A stretch of DNA of 64,000 bases from Pimelobacter simplex (GTDB taxonomy: Bacteria > Actinomycetota > Actinomycetes > Propionibacteriales > Nocardioidaceae), in contig NZ_FOUK01000002.1 in assembly GCF_900114845.1 (NCBI RefSeq), positions 496,001-560,000 of the forward strand. Reading direction: 5' to 3'. Position 1 is the stretch's first letter. Every line of letters begins with the position of its first letter. Made by a program: the position numbers and the translations under genes. The notes below the pieces were generated by a model that was not told the origin of the DNA, did not search any database, and saw only the letters and a program-made list of their open reading frames with translations. This document shows positions 8,728 through 17,522 of this stretch, in pieces.

Positions 8728-9729
8728 ATGCCGCGGTACGACGAGCACGACGTCGAGCACTACGACCGCCCGCGCCGGCGCACCCGTCCCCGCACCAAGG
8801 AGCGCCCCGCCCACGACGACGCCGTCGAGGGCCTCGTCGTCACCGTCGACCGCGGCCGGTTCACGCTGCTCATCGACGGGCGCACGGTGCTGGCCATGAA
8901 GGCCCGCCCGCTCGGCCGCAAGGGCGTCGTCGTGGGCGACCGGGTCCGGGTGGTCGGCGACGTGTCCGGCGCCGACGGCTCGCTCGCCCGGATCGTCGAG
9001 GTCCTCGCCCGCACCAGCACGCTGCGCCGCACCGCCGACGACGACGACCCGATCGAGCGCGTCATCGTCGCCAACGTCACCCAGCTCGTCGTCGTCACCG
9101 CGCTCGCCGACCCCGAGCCCCGGACGCGCTGGATCGACCGCGCCCTGGTCGCTGCCTACGACGGCGGCATGGCGCCGCTGCTCTGCCTCACCAAGGCCGA
9201 TCTCGAGGACCCCGAGACCCTGCTGGCGACGTACCGGTCGCTGGGGGTGCCGTGGGAGGTCACCCGGCGCGACCCCGACCGCACCATCGTCGGCCTCGAC
9301 GCGCTGCACGACCGGCTGCGCGGCGAGACCAGCGTGCTGATCGGGCACAGCGGCGTCGGCAAGTCCACGCTCGTCAACGCGCTCGTGCCCGACGCGCGCC
9401 GCGAGACCGGCCACGTGAACGCGGTGACCGGTCAGGGCCGGCACACGTCGACGTCGGCGCTGATGCTCCCGCTGACCGGGGGCGACGGCTGGATCATCGA
9501 CACCCCCGGCATCCGCTCGTTCGGGCTCGCGCACGTCCAGCCCGAGCACCTGATCGAGGCCTTCCCCGACCTCGACGAGATGACCGAGGACTGCCCGCGC
9601 GGCTGCACCCACGGTGACGACGAGCCCGAGTGCGGGCTCGACGAGGCCATCGCCGCCGGCGAGGCCGACCCGGTGCGCGTCGCGTCGTTCCGGCGGCTGC
9701 TGGCGGCGCGGTCGGTCACCGACTACTGA
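8728..9729 (+). CDS. rsgA: Small ribosomal subunit biogenesis GTPase RsgA
   Basis: This is a 333-residue circularly permuted GTPase that checks maturation of the 30S decoding centre. The motif order is G4 TKAD (155-158), then G1 GHSGVGKST (206-214), then a switch-region TSTS, then G3 DTPG (258-261), the permuted order that defines the family. The C-terminal zinc knuckle is C289-x3-C293-x-H295-x6-C302. An OB-fold occupies about residues 34-95, preceded by a basic tail. GAGGA precedes the ATG. It sits downstream of aroA as in many actinobacteria. Confidence 0.95.
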   Translation: MPRYDEHDVEHYDRPRRRTRPRTKERPAHDDAVEGLVVTVDRGRFTLLIDGRTVLAMKARPLGRKGVVVGDRVRVVGDVSGADGSLARIVEVLARTSTLRRTADDDDPIERVIVANVTQLVVVTALADPEPRTRWIDRALVAAYDGGMAPLLCLTKADLEDPETLLATYRSLGVPWEVTRRDPDRTIVGLDALHDRLRGETSVLIGHSGVGKSTLVNALVPDARRETGHVNAVTGQGRHTSTSALMLPLTGGDGWIIDTPGIRSFGLAHVQPEHLIEAFPDLDEMTEDCPRGCTHGDDEPECGLDEAIAAGEADPVRVASFRRLLAARSVTDY

Positions 9730-9742
9730 GCGCTCGGCTCAG
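9726..9742. terminator. Small bidirectional hairpin between rsgA and the DUF2231 gene
   Basis: CTGAGC and GCTCAG pair around a five-base loop and contain both convergent stop codons. It is only six base pairs, so it is a weak candidate terminator. Confidence 0.3.
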
Positions 9743-10185
9743 TCGATGCGCCAGGTCGCCTGCGCGCCGGCGTCGCCGGTCAGCACGACGAGCACGAGCG
9801 TGACCAGCCCACCCGCGACCACGAGCAGGGTGAGCACGCTCCGGACCGGACCGCTGCGGGTGTGGAGCCAGGCCGCGGCCACCGCCAGGACGGCGAACAC
9901 CGACGCGCCGATCCGCAGCCGCTTCGCCCAGGTCTCGTGGTCGGCGATCCGGTCGGCCAGGGTGCCGGTGACGCCCGCGAACCGGTCGGTGCGCAGGTTC
10001 TCGCCCGACAGGTAGGCCACCCACACCGCAGCCGCCGCGACCACCGCGAGCACGACGAGCGGCCAGCGGAGCCGGTCACGCCAGGCCGGGACGGCGTACC
10101 CGACCGCGGCGAGGCCCGCGAGCGGCGTGAGCACGACGGCGGCGTGGACCACGAGCGGGTGGAGGGGCACCCCGTTGATCTCCAT
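9739..10185 (-). CDS. DUF2231-type four-helix membrane protein
   Basis: This 148-residue protein begins MEINGVPLHPLVVHAAVVL. The family signature, a small N-terminal segment with HPxxVH, is at residues 8-13. Four membrane helices are predicted near 11-30, 40-58, 88-105 and 112-132. Function is unknown; conserved histidines in relatives suggest haem or metal binding. I preferred ATG 10185 over the upstream start at 10203 because family members begin at this point. Confidence 0.75.
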   Translation of the reverse strand: MEINGVPLHPLVVHAAVVLTPLAGLAAVGYAVPAWRDRLRWPLVVLAVVAAAAVWVAYLSGENLRTDRFAGVTGTLADRIADHETWAKRLRIGASVFAVLAVAAAWLHTRSGPVRSVLTLLVVAGGLVTLVLVVLTGDAGAQATWRID

Positions 10186-10252
10186 GGTTGAAGAGTGCAC
10201 CAACCGCCCGGCTCCGAACCAGACCCACGCCGGTCCGGCGCGCCCTGACGGC

Positions 10253-10258
10253 TAGGGT
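10253..10258 (+). promoter_or_regulatory. -10 box for a leaderless hisN transcript
   Basis: TAGGGT is followed by six bases and then the GTG at 10265. There is no ribosome-binding sequence. Confidence 0.55.
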
Positions 10259-10264
10259 GCCCCT

Positions 10265-11161
10265 GTGGCTGCCCCCGACTACACCGACGACCTGCGTCTG
10301 GCGCACCTGCTCGCCGACGACGCGGACTCGCTCACCCAGGCGCGCTTCCGCGCGCTCGACCTCCACGTCATGAGCAAGCCCGACCTGACGCCCGTCACCG
10401 ACGCCGACCAGGCGGTCGAGGAGTCGATCCGCCGCACGCTCTCGAAGGCGCGCAGCCGCGACGCGGTCACCGGCGAGGAGCAGGGCACGTCCGGCCACTC
10501 CCAGCGCCGCTGGATCGTCGACCCGATCGACGGCACCAAGAACTACGTCCGCGGCGTCCCCGTGTGGGCCACGCTCATCTCGCTGGCCGTCGACGACGAG
10601 GTCGTGCTCGGCGTCGTGTCCGCGCCGGCGCTGCAGCGCCGGTGGTGGGCCTCGGCCGGCCAGGGCGCCTGGACCGGCCGGTCGCTGATGAAGGCGACCG
10701 AGTGCCGCGTCTCCGACGTACGGCGGCTCGAGGACGCGTCGTTCTCGTACTCCTCGATCAGCGGGTGGGAGGACCGCGGCCTCGGCGAGGACCTCCTCGC
10801 CCTGATGCGCCGGGTCTGGCGGACCCGCGCGTACGGCGACTTCTGGTCCTACATGCTGCTCGCCGAGGGCGCCGTCGACCTGGCCGCCGAGCCCGAGCTC
10901 GAGGTCTACGACATGGCCGCGCTCGACATCATCGTGCGCGAGGCCGGTGGCCGGTTCACGTCCCTCGACGGCCGCGACGGCCCCTGGGGCGGCAACGCGA
11001 TCGCCAGCAACGGCCACCTCCACGAGGCCGGCCTGTCGTTCCTCGGCAGCGTCACCGACGCCGGCGACGACCCGGACTGGCCGCGGACCGGCCCGGGCAG
11101 CGTGTCCGACCTGCGGTCGCGTCGTGCGCGGACCAGTGACGAGGACGACCCCGCCGAGTAG
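10265..11161 (+). CDS. hisN: Histidinol-phosphatase, inositol monophosphatase family
   Basis: This 298-residue Mg-dependent phosphatase most likely removes phosphate from histidinol phosphate, the penultimate step of histidine synthesis. Metal-binding residues are E71 in TGEEQG, D86 and D89 in DPIDGTKNYVRG, and the late aspartate in EVYDMAALDIIV. WxxGxP-like GVPVW and SEPxxxYD-like AEPELEVYD are typical of actinobacterial HisN. A phosphatase for inositol or fructose phosphates is the alternative. An unusual 40-residue charged C-terminal tail follows the domain. The start is GTG, probably leaderless. Confidence 0.87.
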   Translation: MAAPDYTDDLRLAHLLADDADSLTQARFRALDLHVMSKPDLTPVTDADQAVEESIRRTLSKARSRDAVTGEEQGTSGHSQRRWIVDPIDGTKNYVRGVPVWATLISLAVDDEVVLGVVSAPALQRRWWASAGQGAWTGRSLMKATECRVSDVRRLEDASFSYSSISGWEDRGLGEDLLALMRRVWRTRAYGDFWSYMLLAEGAVDLAAEPELEVYDMAALDIIVREAGGRFTSLDGRDGPWGGNAIASNGHLHEAGLSFLGSVTDAGDDPDWPRTGPGSVSDLRSRRARTSDEDDPAE

Positions 11162-11321
11162 ACCCCGACTCCGCCGCCGGCTGGCTGCTGCGCGTCACCC
11201 CAGCGGCACCCTCGCGGCGTTGCGGCCGCTCGGGAGTGCAACCAGACTGCCGTCGCGCCCGCGCCTTGCGAGCGCACCCCTGGGATGACGCTCGCTACGC
11301 CACCCGGCAACGGATTCGGGG

Positions 11322-11327
11322 TAACCT
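11322..11327 (+). promoter_or_regulatory. -10 box for a leaderless CBS-protein transcript
   Basis: TAACCT is followed by seven bases and then the ATG at 11335. There is no ribosome-binding sequence. Confidence 0.5.
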
Positions 11328-11334
11328 GCGTCAC

Positions 11335-11769
11335 ATGCGCATCGCCGACATCCTCCAGTCGAAGTCGCTCCGCGACGTCGTCACCATTCGTCCGGACGCC
11401 GGCGTGCGCGAGCTCCTCGCGACGCTCGCCGAGCACAACATCGGCGCCGTGGTGGTGAGCAGCGACGGCACCGCCCTCGAGGGCATCGTCTCCGAGCGGG
11501 ACGTCGTCCGGCACCTCCACAGCGACGGCACCGTGATCAACAACGTCGTGTCGGCGATCATGACCGCCGAGGTCCGCACCTGCTCCCCCGACGACGACCT
11601 CGACGAGGTCATGCAGGTGATGACCGACGGCCGCTTCCGGCACATCCCGGTCGCGTCCGACGACGGCGCGGTCGTCGGGATCGTCAGCATCGGCGACATG
11701 GTCAAGCACAAGATCGACCAGCTGCAGTTCGAGCGCGACCAGCTCGACAACTACGTGCACCAGTCCTGA
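11335..11769 (+). CDS. CBS domain-pair protein
   Basis: This 144-residue protein consists of a single Bateman module. CBS1 is at about 12-66 (ending GIVSERDVVRHL) and CBS2 at about 78-130 (GRFRHIPVASDDGAVVGIVS). It ends in a short amphipathic helix (KIDQLQFERDQLDNYVHQ) that may mediate pairing. Such free-standing CBS pairs bind adenine nucleotides and act as energy or stress sensors for unknown partners. It is convergent with the next gene, only three bases from it. Confidence 0.85.
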   Translation: MRIADILQSKSLRDVVTIRPDAGVRELLATLAEHNIGAVVVSSDGTALEGIVSERDVVRHLHSDGTVINNVVSAIMTAEVRTCSPDDDLDEVMQVMTDGRFRHIPVASDDGAVVGIVSIGDMVKHKIDQLQFERDQLDNYVHQS

Positions 11770-11772
11770 CGG

Positions 11773-12705
11773 TCACGCCTCGAGCCGGGCGACCACCTCG
11801 TCGACCGCGGCGAGGAACACCGGCCGCCAGCGGTGGACGTCGAACACCACCGAGGCGTGCCCGCCGGGCGTCTCGTGCACGATCGCGTCCGGGATCGCCG
11901 CGGCGAGAGCGCGCTGCCGCGCGGTCGGGATGGCGTGGTCGCGCGCGGTGATCACGACCGCCGTGGGGACGTCGATCTCGGCCAGCCAGGGCCGGGCGTC
12001 GAACCGGCCGAGCGCGCCGAGCACCTCGGGCATGGCCCAGGCACTGGTGCTGCGGAACTCCGCCCACGCCCAGGCCGGCATCTCCTCCCCCGGCTCCGGG
12101 ACGACGGGCAGCCCGGCGCGCACCTCGGCGACCCGGGCCCGGTAGTGCCCGCGCAGGCGCGCGTTGGCCACGCCGAGGACGGGGTAGAACATCGCGTCCC
12201 CGAGGTTGGCCTTCCAGCAGGCGGCGGTCGAGGCGAGCACCAGGCCGCCCGTCCGCTCGGGGTGCCGGCGCCAGAAGAGCTGGGCGAGCGCCCCACCCAT
12301 CGAGTAGCCGACGGCGACCACGCGGTCGATGCCGAGCGCGTCGAGCGTGGCGGCGGCGTCGTCCACGCAGTCCTCGAGGACGAAGCGCTCCGAGACGATC
12401 CCCCGCCCGTGCCAGCGCTGGTCGAGCATCACCACGCGGTGCGTGGCGCGCAGCTCGTCGATCGTGCTGAACCAGGTCAGGTACGACGTCGTGGCCAGCC
12501 CGTGGAAGAGCAGCAGGGTCGGTGCGTCCACGACGCCCTCGGGCGCGCCGGAGTCGATGACGAACACCTCGCCGCGCCCCGGCAGGTCGAGCACGCGGCC
12601 CGGTGGCAGCTGCGGGAGGTCGGGGAAGTGCTGGGTCCGGCGGATGCCGGTGCGGACGCCGTGCACCGCGACGCGGCCGACCGTCCTGATCACACGAGTG
12701 GTCAC
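11773..12705 (-). CDS. Alpha/beta hydrolase (lipase/esterase-like), last gene of the lipid operon
   Basis: This 310-residue hydrolase has the oxyanion motif LLFHGLATTS, nucleophile elbow GYSMGG, acid strand AVVITARDHAIP and catalytic histidine in PGGHASVVFD. It starts with a basic/hydrophobic segment but no clear signal peptide. The GTG at 12705 overlaps the stop of the wax synthase gene by GTGA. Context suggests it cleaves acyl esters produced or used by the operon. The precise substrate is not deducible. Confidence 0.82.
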   Translation of the reverse strand: MTTRVIRTVGRVAVHGVRTGIRRTQHFPDLPQLPPGRVLDLPGRGEVFVIDSGAPEGVVDAPTLLLFHGLATTSYLTWFSTIDELRATHRVVMLDQRWHGRGIVSERFVLEDCVDDAAATLDALGIDRVVAVGYSMGGALAQLFWRRHPERTGGLVLASTAACWKANLGDAMFYPVLGVANARLRGHYRARVAEVRAGLPVVPEPGEEMPAWAWAEFRSTSAWAMPEVLGALGRFDARPWLAEIDVPTAVVITARDHAIPTARQRALAAAIPDAIVHETPGGHASVVFDVHRWRPVFLAAVDEVVARLEA

Positions 12706-14156
12706 GCAGGGTTCCTTCGCAGCGAGGGGGCTCCGGCCGGCGGCGCGAGGTCGAGCTCGGCCAGCGCCGCCGGGAAGTACGACGCCAGGTGGTGCACGTC
12801 CGGCAGCAGGTCCGGGCAGGCGAGGAGCGAGAAGTTCATCCGGTCGACGTAGGACCAGACCGTCACGTTGAGCCCGATCCCGTCGACGAGCGGCCCGACG
12901 CTGAACAGGTCGCGCAGCCGCGCTCCCCCGACGGTCGCCGGCTCGCGCGGCCCCGGGACGTTCGACACGATCGCCGAGAACGCGGCCGGGTGCCACGAGG
13001 CGGCACGCATCCGCGAGTACGCGCGGACGGCGGCGGCGAAGGGCCGCGGCGGCGTGAACTGCGACCAGTCGGCGAGGATCGAGGCGCCGAGCCGGGCCTG
13101 GATGCGCTTGGCGTCCGCGGTGGTGCGGGCGATGGTCCGCAGCCGCTCGGTGGGGTCGTCGACGTCGGTGGCGAGCGTGGTGAAGAGGTTCGAGACCCGG
13201 TTGCCGCCCAGCCGCGGGACGGCGTCGCGCTCGTCGGCGCTCACCGGCACCCCGGCCAGCAGCGACGACGACGGCCGCTCGTCGTGGTCGGCCATCCAGC
13301 GCCGCAGCGCGCCCGACGTCGTCGCGAGCACGATGTCGTTGAGGGTGACGTCGAGCCCGGCCTCGCGGTGCAGCGCGCGGACCCGCTTGAGCTCTGCCAG
13401 CGGGAGGGTCACCGTCGCGAAGGAGCGCAGCGGCGTGAGCGCCCCGTTGAACGACACCCGCGGCGCGTGCAGCACCGGCACCGGCGAGCGCGCCCCGGCC
13501 CGCCGCTCGCGCAGCACGCCGACGATCCCGCGCAGGGTGCGCCGCAGCAGGGCGGGCAGCGTGCCGGCCTGGGCGGCGGCGTCGGCCCACGCGTGGCGCA
13601 GCAGGTCGAGCCGTCCGGGCAGGCGCTCGGTGGCGGCGTACTCCTCCTGGACCGCCTCGGGGGCGGCCGCGCTGCGCACGTCGGTGACGTTGGCGAGCAG
13701 GGCGTTGGCCGCGGCACCATCGGCGAGTGCATGGTGCATCTTGCCGACGATGGCGACCCGGCCGCCCTCGAGACCCGCGCAGTAGTGCAGCTCCCAGAGC
13801 GGCCGGTCGCGGTGCAGCGGCGTGCTGGCGATCATCCCGACCAGCTGCTCCAGGTCGCGCATGCTGCCGTCCCCGCCGACCCGGTGCCGCCGGATGTGGT
13901 GGGCGACGTCGATGCGCGGCTGGGTCACCCACACCGGGTGGTTGAGCCCGAAGGGCACCTCCACGACGCGCCGCCGCAGGGGTGGCAGCCGCTTGAGCCG
14001 GGCGAGCATGCCGGCCACGAAGGCGTCGTACGACAGCGCGTCGTCGGCCTCGAGGATCGCGATCTTGAGCGTGTGCATGTGCACCGACGGGGTCTCCATG
14101 TAGAGGAAGCCCGCGTCGATCCCCGTCATCCGCTCGATGGCGGGCCGGACGTTCAC
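12702..14156 (-). CDS. Wax ester synthase/diacylglycerol O-acyltransferase (WS/DGAT)
   Basis: This 484-residue bifunctional acyltransferase makes triacylglycerol or wax esters from acyl-CoA for storage. The catalytic HHxxxDG motif is HHALADG at 141-147. The second family signature appears as NVPGPREP in the C-terminal half, and PLWELHYCAGLEGG precedes the active site. GTG 14156 overlaps the ligase stop by GTGA; ATG at codon 10 is an alternative start. An acyl-CoA ligase and an acyltransferase are encoded just upstream in the same operon, supplying substrate. Confidence 0.93.
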   Translation of the reverse strand: MNVRPAIERMTGIDAGFLYMETPSVHMHTLKIAILEADDALSYDAFVAGMLARLKRLPPLRRRVVEVPFGLNHPVWVTQPRIDVAHHIRRHRVGGDGSMRDLEQLVGMIASTPLHRDRPLWELHYCAGLEGGRVAIVGKMHHALADGAAANALLANVTDVRSAAAPEAVQEEYAATERLPGRLDLLRHAWADAAAQAGTLPALLRRTLRGIVGVLRERRAGARSPVPVLHAPRVSFNGALTPLRSFATVTLPLAELKRVRALHREAGLDVTLNDIVLATTSGALRRWMADHDERPSSSLLAGVPVSADERDAVPRLGGNRVSNLFTTLATDVDDPTERLRTIARTTADAKRIQARLGASILADWSQFTPPRPFAAAVRAYSRMRAASWHPAAFSAIVSNVPGPREPATVGGARLRDLFSVGPLVDGIGLNVTVWSYVDRMNFSLLACPDLLPDVHHLASYFPAALAELDLAPPAGAPSLRRNPA

Positions 14157-15781
14157 GACGCCGCCGCCGGCAGCTCGCGCACCATCACCTTGCCGGTGGC
14201 GTTGCGCGGCAGCACGTCGAGGACGACGACCTCGCGCGGCACCTTGTAGCCGGCGAGCTGCGCCTTGACGTGCGCCTTGAGCTCGTCGGCGCTCACGGCG
14301 TCCGCCCCCGTGAGCACGACGTACGCCGCGAGGCGCTGGCCGAAGGCCGCGTCGTCCACACCGATCACGACCACCTCGCGCACGGCCGGGTGCGCCCCGA
14401 GCACCTTCTCGACCTCGATCGGGTAGACGTTCTCGCCGCCCGACACGATCATGTCGTCGTCCCGGCCCACGACGTAGAGCCGCCCCTCGGCGTCGAGGCG
14501 CCCGACGTCGCCGCTGACCATGGCGCCGTCGAGGAACTCCTTCTCGGCACCGGCGGTGTAGCCGTCGAACGGCGAGACGCCGCGGACCAGGATCCGGCCC
14601 ACCTCGCCGACCGAGACGTCGCGGCCGGCGTCGTCGACGACGCGCAGCAGCGTGCCGCGCACGGGCCGGCCCGCCGTGTCCGGCGCGTGCCGCAGGTCGG
14701 CCGGCTGCGCGACGCTGATCTGGCCGGCCTCGGTCGCGTTGTAGCTGTTGTGCACGACGTCGCCGTAGCGGTCCATGAACGCGATGACCGACTGCGGGCG
14801 CATCCGCGAGCCGCTCGCCGAGACGAACCGCAGCGTCGACAGGCGGTACCGGTCGAGGACCCGGGCCGGCAGGTCCATGATCCGCTCCAGCATCACCGGG
14901 ACGACGCTCAGCCCGCTCGCCCGGTGCTCGTCGACGAGCCCGAGCGTCGCCTCCGGGTCGAACCGGCGCCGGGTGACGACCGTGCACGTCATCGTCGCGG
15001 CGATCACCAGCTGCCCGAAGCCCCACGCGTGGAACATCGGCGCCGCCACGACGACCGTCTCGCCGCCCCGCCACGGGATCTTCTCCAGCATCCCCGCGAG
15101 CTCGTCCGCGCCGCCCCCACTGCGGCGCGCACCCTTCGGCGTCCCGGTCGTCCCGGAGGTGAGCAGGACGATCCGGCCGGGCCGGGCCGGCCGCGGCGGC
15201 GCCTGGCCGGCGTACCGGGCGACCAGGCCCTCGATGCCGAGCACGCCGTCGGCGAGCGGCGCTTCGGTCCAGCCGAGCACCTCGACCAGGCCGGGCACCC
15301 GGGCCCGGGCGTCGGCGACGACGGCGGCGAACTCCTCGTCGTACAGGATCACGCGGGCGCCCTCGCGCTCCATGACGTCGGCGAGCTGCGGGCCGGAGAA
15401 GCCGGTGTTGAGCAGCAGCGCGCTCGCGCCCAGCCGCGAGCTCGCGAGCAGGGCGTCGACGAAGCCACGGTGGTTGCGGCACAGGATCGCGACCGTCTCG
15501 ACCGGTCCCCCGGCGACGTCGAGCAGCCCGGCGGCGAGCGCCGCGGACCGGTCCTGCAGGTCCTGCCAGGTCAGCGGGCCGCGCTCGTCGACGAGCGCCG
15601 TGCCGTGCGGGTCGCGGACCGCGGCGAGCGCGAAGCTCGTCGTCGCGTGGGTGCCCTGGCGGCGCAGCACCCGGACCAGCCGGACGTACTTGGCCGGGCT
15701 CATCGGGACCAGCATCCGGCTGGTCACCAGCATCCGGAGCACCCAGAGCCGGGTGCGCAGCCCCCGCAGCACGGCGCTCAT
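14153..15781 (-). CDS. Long-chain acyl-CoA ligase (AMP-binding, FadD-like)
   Basis: This 542-residue ANL-family enzyme activates carboxylic acids, probably fatty acids, to acyl-CoA through an acyl-adenylate. The P-loop LLTSGTTGTPKG is at 206-217. NSYNATEAG is the A5 motif, SGDVGRLDAEGRLYVVGR covers A7-A8, and GGENVYPIEVE follows. The catalytic lysine is K531 in NATGKVMVREL. ATG 15781 overlaps the upstream stop by ATGA. Position between a lysophospholipid acyltransferase-like gene and WS/DGAT indicates it feeds acyl-CoA into glycerolipid or wax formation. Confidence 0.9.
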   Translation of the reverse strand: MSAVLRGLRTRLWVLRMLVTSRMLVPMSPAKYVRLVRVLRRQGTHATTSFALAAVRDPHGTALVDERGPLTWQDLQDRSAALAAGLLDVAGGPVETVAILCRNHRGFVDALLASSRLGASALLLNTGFSGPQLADVMEREGARVILYDEEFAAVVADARARVPGLVEVLGWTEAPLADGVLGIEGLVARYAGQAPPRPARPGRIVLLTSGTTGTPKGARRSGGGADELAGMLEKIPWRGGETVVVAAPMFHAWGFGQLVIAATMTCTVVTRRRFDPEATLGLVDEHRASGLSVVPVMLERIMDLPARVLDRYRLSTLRFVSASGSRMRPQSVIAFMDRYGDVVHNSYNATEAGQISVAQPADLRHAPDTAGRPVRGTLLRVVDDAGRDVSVGEVGRILVRGVSPFDGYTAGAEKEFLDGAMVSGDVGRLDAEGRLYVVGRDDDMIVSGGENVYPIEVEKVLGAHPAVREVVVIGVDDAAFGQRLAAYVVLTGADAVSADELKAHVKAQLAGYKVPREVVVLDVLPRNATGKVMVRELPAAAS

Positions 15782-16560
15782 CCCAGCACCGGGAGACGCC
15801 GGCGGCGGGCGAGCGCCCGCAGCGCGTCCTCCATCCGGGCCCGGATCACGGCGTCGACCTCGGCGACGTCCGGCTCGGGGCCGAACTCCGCGGCGACGTC
15901 GATCGGGTCGAGCACCTCGGTCGTGATCTTGGTCGGCAGCGGCAGGTTGAGCGGCGCGGGCACCAGGCCGAACGGGAAGCCGAAGCCGATCGGGAACAGG
16001 TCGGTGCGCATCAGCCTGCGCAGGGGCGAGCGGCGGCCGATCCACTCCCCGCGGGTGAGGAAGAGCTGCGACTCCTGGCCGCCGACCGAGACCACGGGGA
16101 CGATCGGGACGCCGGCGCGCAGCGCCGTCCGGACGTAGCCGGTGCGGCCGTTGAAGTCGACGACCGCGGCCTGCCGGGTGGGCCGGAAGGTGTCGTAGTC
16201 ACCACCCGGGAAGACGATCGTCACGCCGCCGCCGCTGAGGATCTCGTGGGCGGCCTCGCGGGTGGCGTTGACGAAGCCGAAGCGGCGCATCACGGGTCCC
16301 GCCGCGCCGGTGAAGAGCAGGTCGTGGGCGAGGCAGTAGAGCGGCCGCTCGGCGCCGAACGCCTCGGCGAAGGCGACCGCGATGATCGGCACGTCCATCG
16401 GCATCAGGCCGCCGGAGTGGTTGCCCACCAGGAGCGCGCCCCCGTCGGGCACCTTGTCCATGCCGCTGACCCGGGAGCGGAAGTAGGTCCGCATCGCCAG
16501 CCGGAGCGCCGGCAGCGCGGCGGCGACGTACGCCGGGTCGCGGCCGGCGAGCGCGCTCAC
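15778..16560 (-). CDS. Lysophospholipid/glycerol acyltransferase (PlsC-like)
   Basis: This 260-residue acyltransferase should transfer an acyl group to a glycerol backbone. The catalytic histidine motif is NHSGGLMPMD (47-56), a longer spacing than the textbook HX4D but seen in the family branch related to TMEM68/DGAT2. FPGGDYDTFRP at 117-127 is the acyl-acceptor phosphate-binding block, and GVPIVPVVSVGGQE is block IV. There is no full membrane helix apart from a hydrophobic N-terminus. GTG 16560 overlaps the preceding stop by GTGA. Confidence 0.85.
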   Translation of the reverse strand: MSALAGRDPAYVAAALPALRLAMRTYFRSRVSGMDKVPDGGALLVGNHSGGLMPMDVPIIAVAFAEAFGAERPLYCLAHDLLFTGAAGPVMRRFGFVNATREAAHEILSGGGVTIVFPGGDYDTFRPTRQAAVVDFNGRTGYVRTALRAGVPIVPVVSVGGQESQLFLTRGEWIGRRSPLRRLMRTDLFPIGFGFPFGLVPAPLNLPLPTKITTEVLDPIDVAAEFGPEPDVAEVDAVIRARMEDALRALARRRRLPVLG

Positions 16561-17396
16561 GACGCGACTCCGGCACCGGCACCGGCACCGGCACCGGCGG
16601 CAGCGCCGGGGACCAGCGCGCGCCACGCGAACGGCGTCCAGGCGGCCGGGTCCTGCCGGAGCCGGTCGACGACGACGGCGAGCACGAGCGGGTTGGCGAC
16701 CAGGCCGACGTGGCTGCTCACCACCTCGACGTTCTCGGCCGGCGGGTCCTGCTGCTCGTCGACGGTGCAGCCGTGCCACGGCACGATGCCGTCGCTCCGG
16801 GACCAGACCGCGGTGAGCGGTACCGGCACCGGCTCGCGCAGCCGGTCGACGATCGCGCGGGCGTTGCCGGCGATGCCGTGCTTCGTGCGGGAGCGCTCGA
16901 AGAGCGCGGTCGCCCGGGTCCGCTCCCCCTCGGCACGCCACGGGGAGCCGAGGCAGACCACCTGGCGGACCCGGTCCGGGTGCTCGTGCGCGAGCCAGCG
17001 GGCGAGCAGGCCGCCGAAGCTCCAGCCGACGACGCTGACCGGCTCGTCGTACCGCTCGGCGATCTCGGCGAACCGGCGGGGCAGCCCCTCGACGATCTTG
17101 TCGGTCAGGCCGTGGTTGCTGCCCAGCTCCCAGCCGTGCACGTCCCAGCCGCGCTGCGCGAGGTGGCCGCGCAGCCGGCCGGTGTACCTGTCGTGCGCGG
17201 AGAAGCCCGGCAGCACGAGCACCGGGCGGCCCTGGCCGAGGTCGGCCTCGCCCGGCGCCACCGCGCGGGCCAGGTCGAGGAGCCGGGAGGCGCCGTACTC
17301 GACGCCCCAGCGGGGCAGCTCGAGGAGCAGGAGGGCGCGCGGCGGCGCCCCGCCACCGCCGGTGGCGGCGGCCTGCTCGCCTGCGAAGTCGTACAC
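16557..17396 (-). CDS. Alpha/beta hydrolase, first gene of the lipid operon
   Basis: This 279-residue lipase/PHB-synthase-like hydrolase has strand PVLVLPGFSAHDRYT, elbow GWSFGG (serine nucleophile), acid region WSRSDGIVPWHG and a histidine in VEVVSSHVGL. The histidine after SSH and the GIVPW motif resemble the lipase/PGAP1-like group. The C-terminus ends in an alanine/glycine repeat (GAAAGAGAGAGAGVAS). I chose GTG 17396 because GGGGGACGAG lies upstream. A 14-bp KstR-like palindrome lies 18 bases upstream of it. It starts a five-gene chain in which every junction is a 4-base overlap. Confidence 0.8.
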   Translation of the reverse strand: MYDFAGEQAAATGGGGAPPRALLLLELPRWGVEYGASRLLDLARAVAPGEADLGQGRPVLVLPGFSAHDRYTGRLRGHLAQRGWDVHGWELGSNHGLTDKIVEGLPRRFAEIAERYDEPVSVVGWSFGGLLARWLAHEHPDRVRQVVCLGSPWRAEGERTRATALFERSRTKHGIAGNARAIVDRLREPVPVPLTAVWSRSDGIVPWHGCTVDEQQDPPAENVEVVSSHVGLVANPLVLAVVVDRLRQDPAAWTPFAWRALVPGAAAGAGAGAGAGVAS

Positions 17397-17414
17397 CGTC
17401 GCTCGTCCCCCATG

Positions 17415-17428
17415 TAGAACGTGTTCTA
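17415..17428. promoter_or_regulatory. KstR-like operator in front of the lipid operon
   Basis: TAGAACGTGTTCTA is a palindrome of TAGAAC and GTTCTA around two bases and fits the KstR consensus TNNAACNNGTTNNA. It lies just upstream of the first gene of the lipid operon (GTG 17396). Another copy of the same half-sites is at 44403-44416. Confidence 0.7.
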
Positions 17429-17498
17429 GTTTCGGGACGAGTATGACCGCGGGCCCCCTGCCCGGCAAGCGGGCGGGGCGCAGATCACAGCCGGTTGT

Positions 17499-17522
17499 CT
17501 AGCCGGCTAGCGGGCTAGCGGG
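17499..17522. repeat. Three tandem copies of an 8-bp unit (CTAGCSGG)
   Basis: CTAGCCGG, CTAGCGGG and CTAGCGGG follow each other directly. On the minus strand the third copy contains the TAG stop of the lipase gene (17517-17515). Confidence 0.75.

Noticed and set aside
11773..17396. The repeated 4-base gene overlaps as possible programmed frameshifts or sequencing errors.
   Set aside because: Each gene has its own start codon and full-length domain set, and GTGA/ATGA overlaps are a normal mode of translational coupling in this genome.
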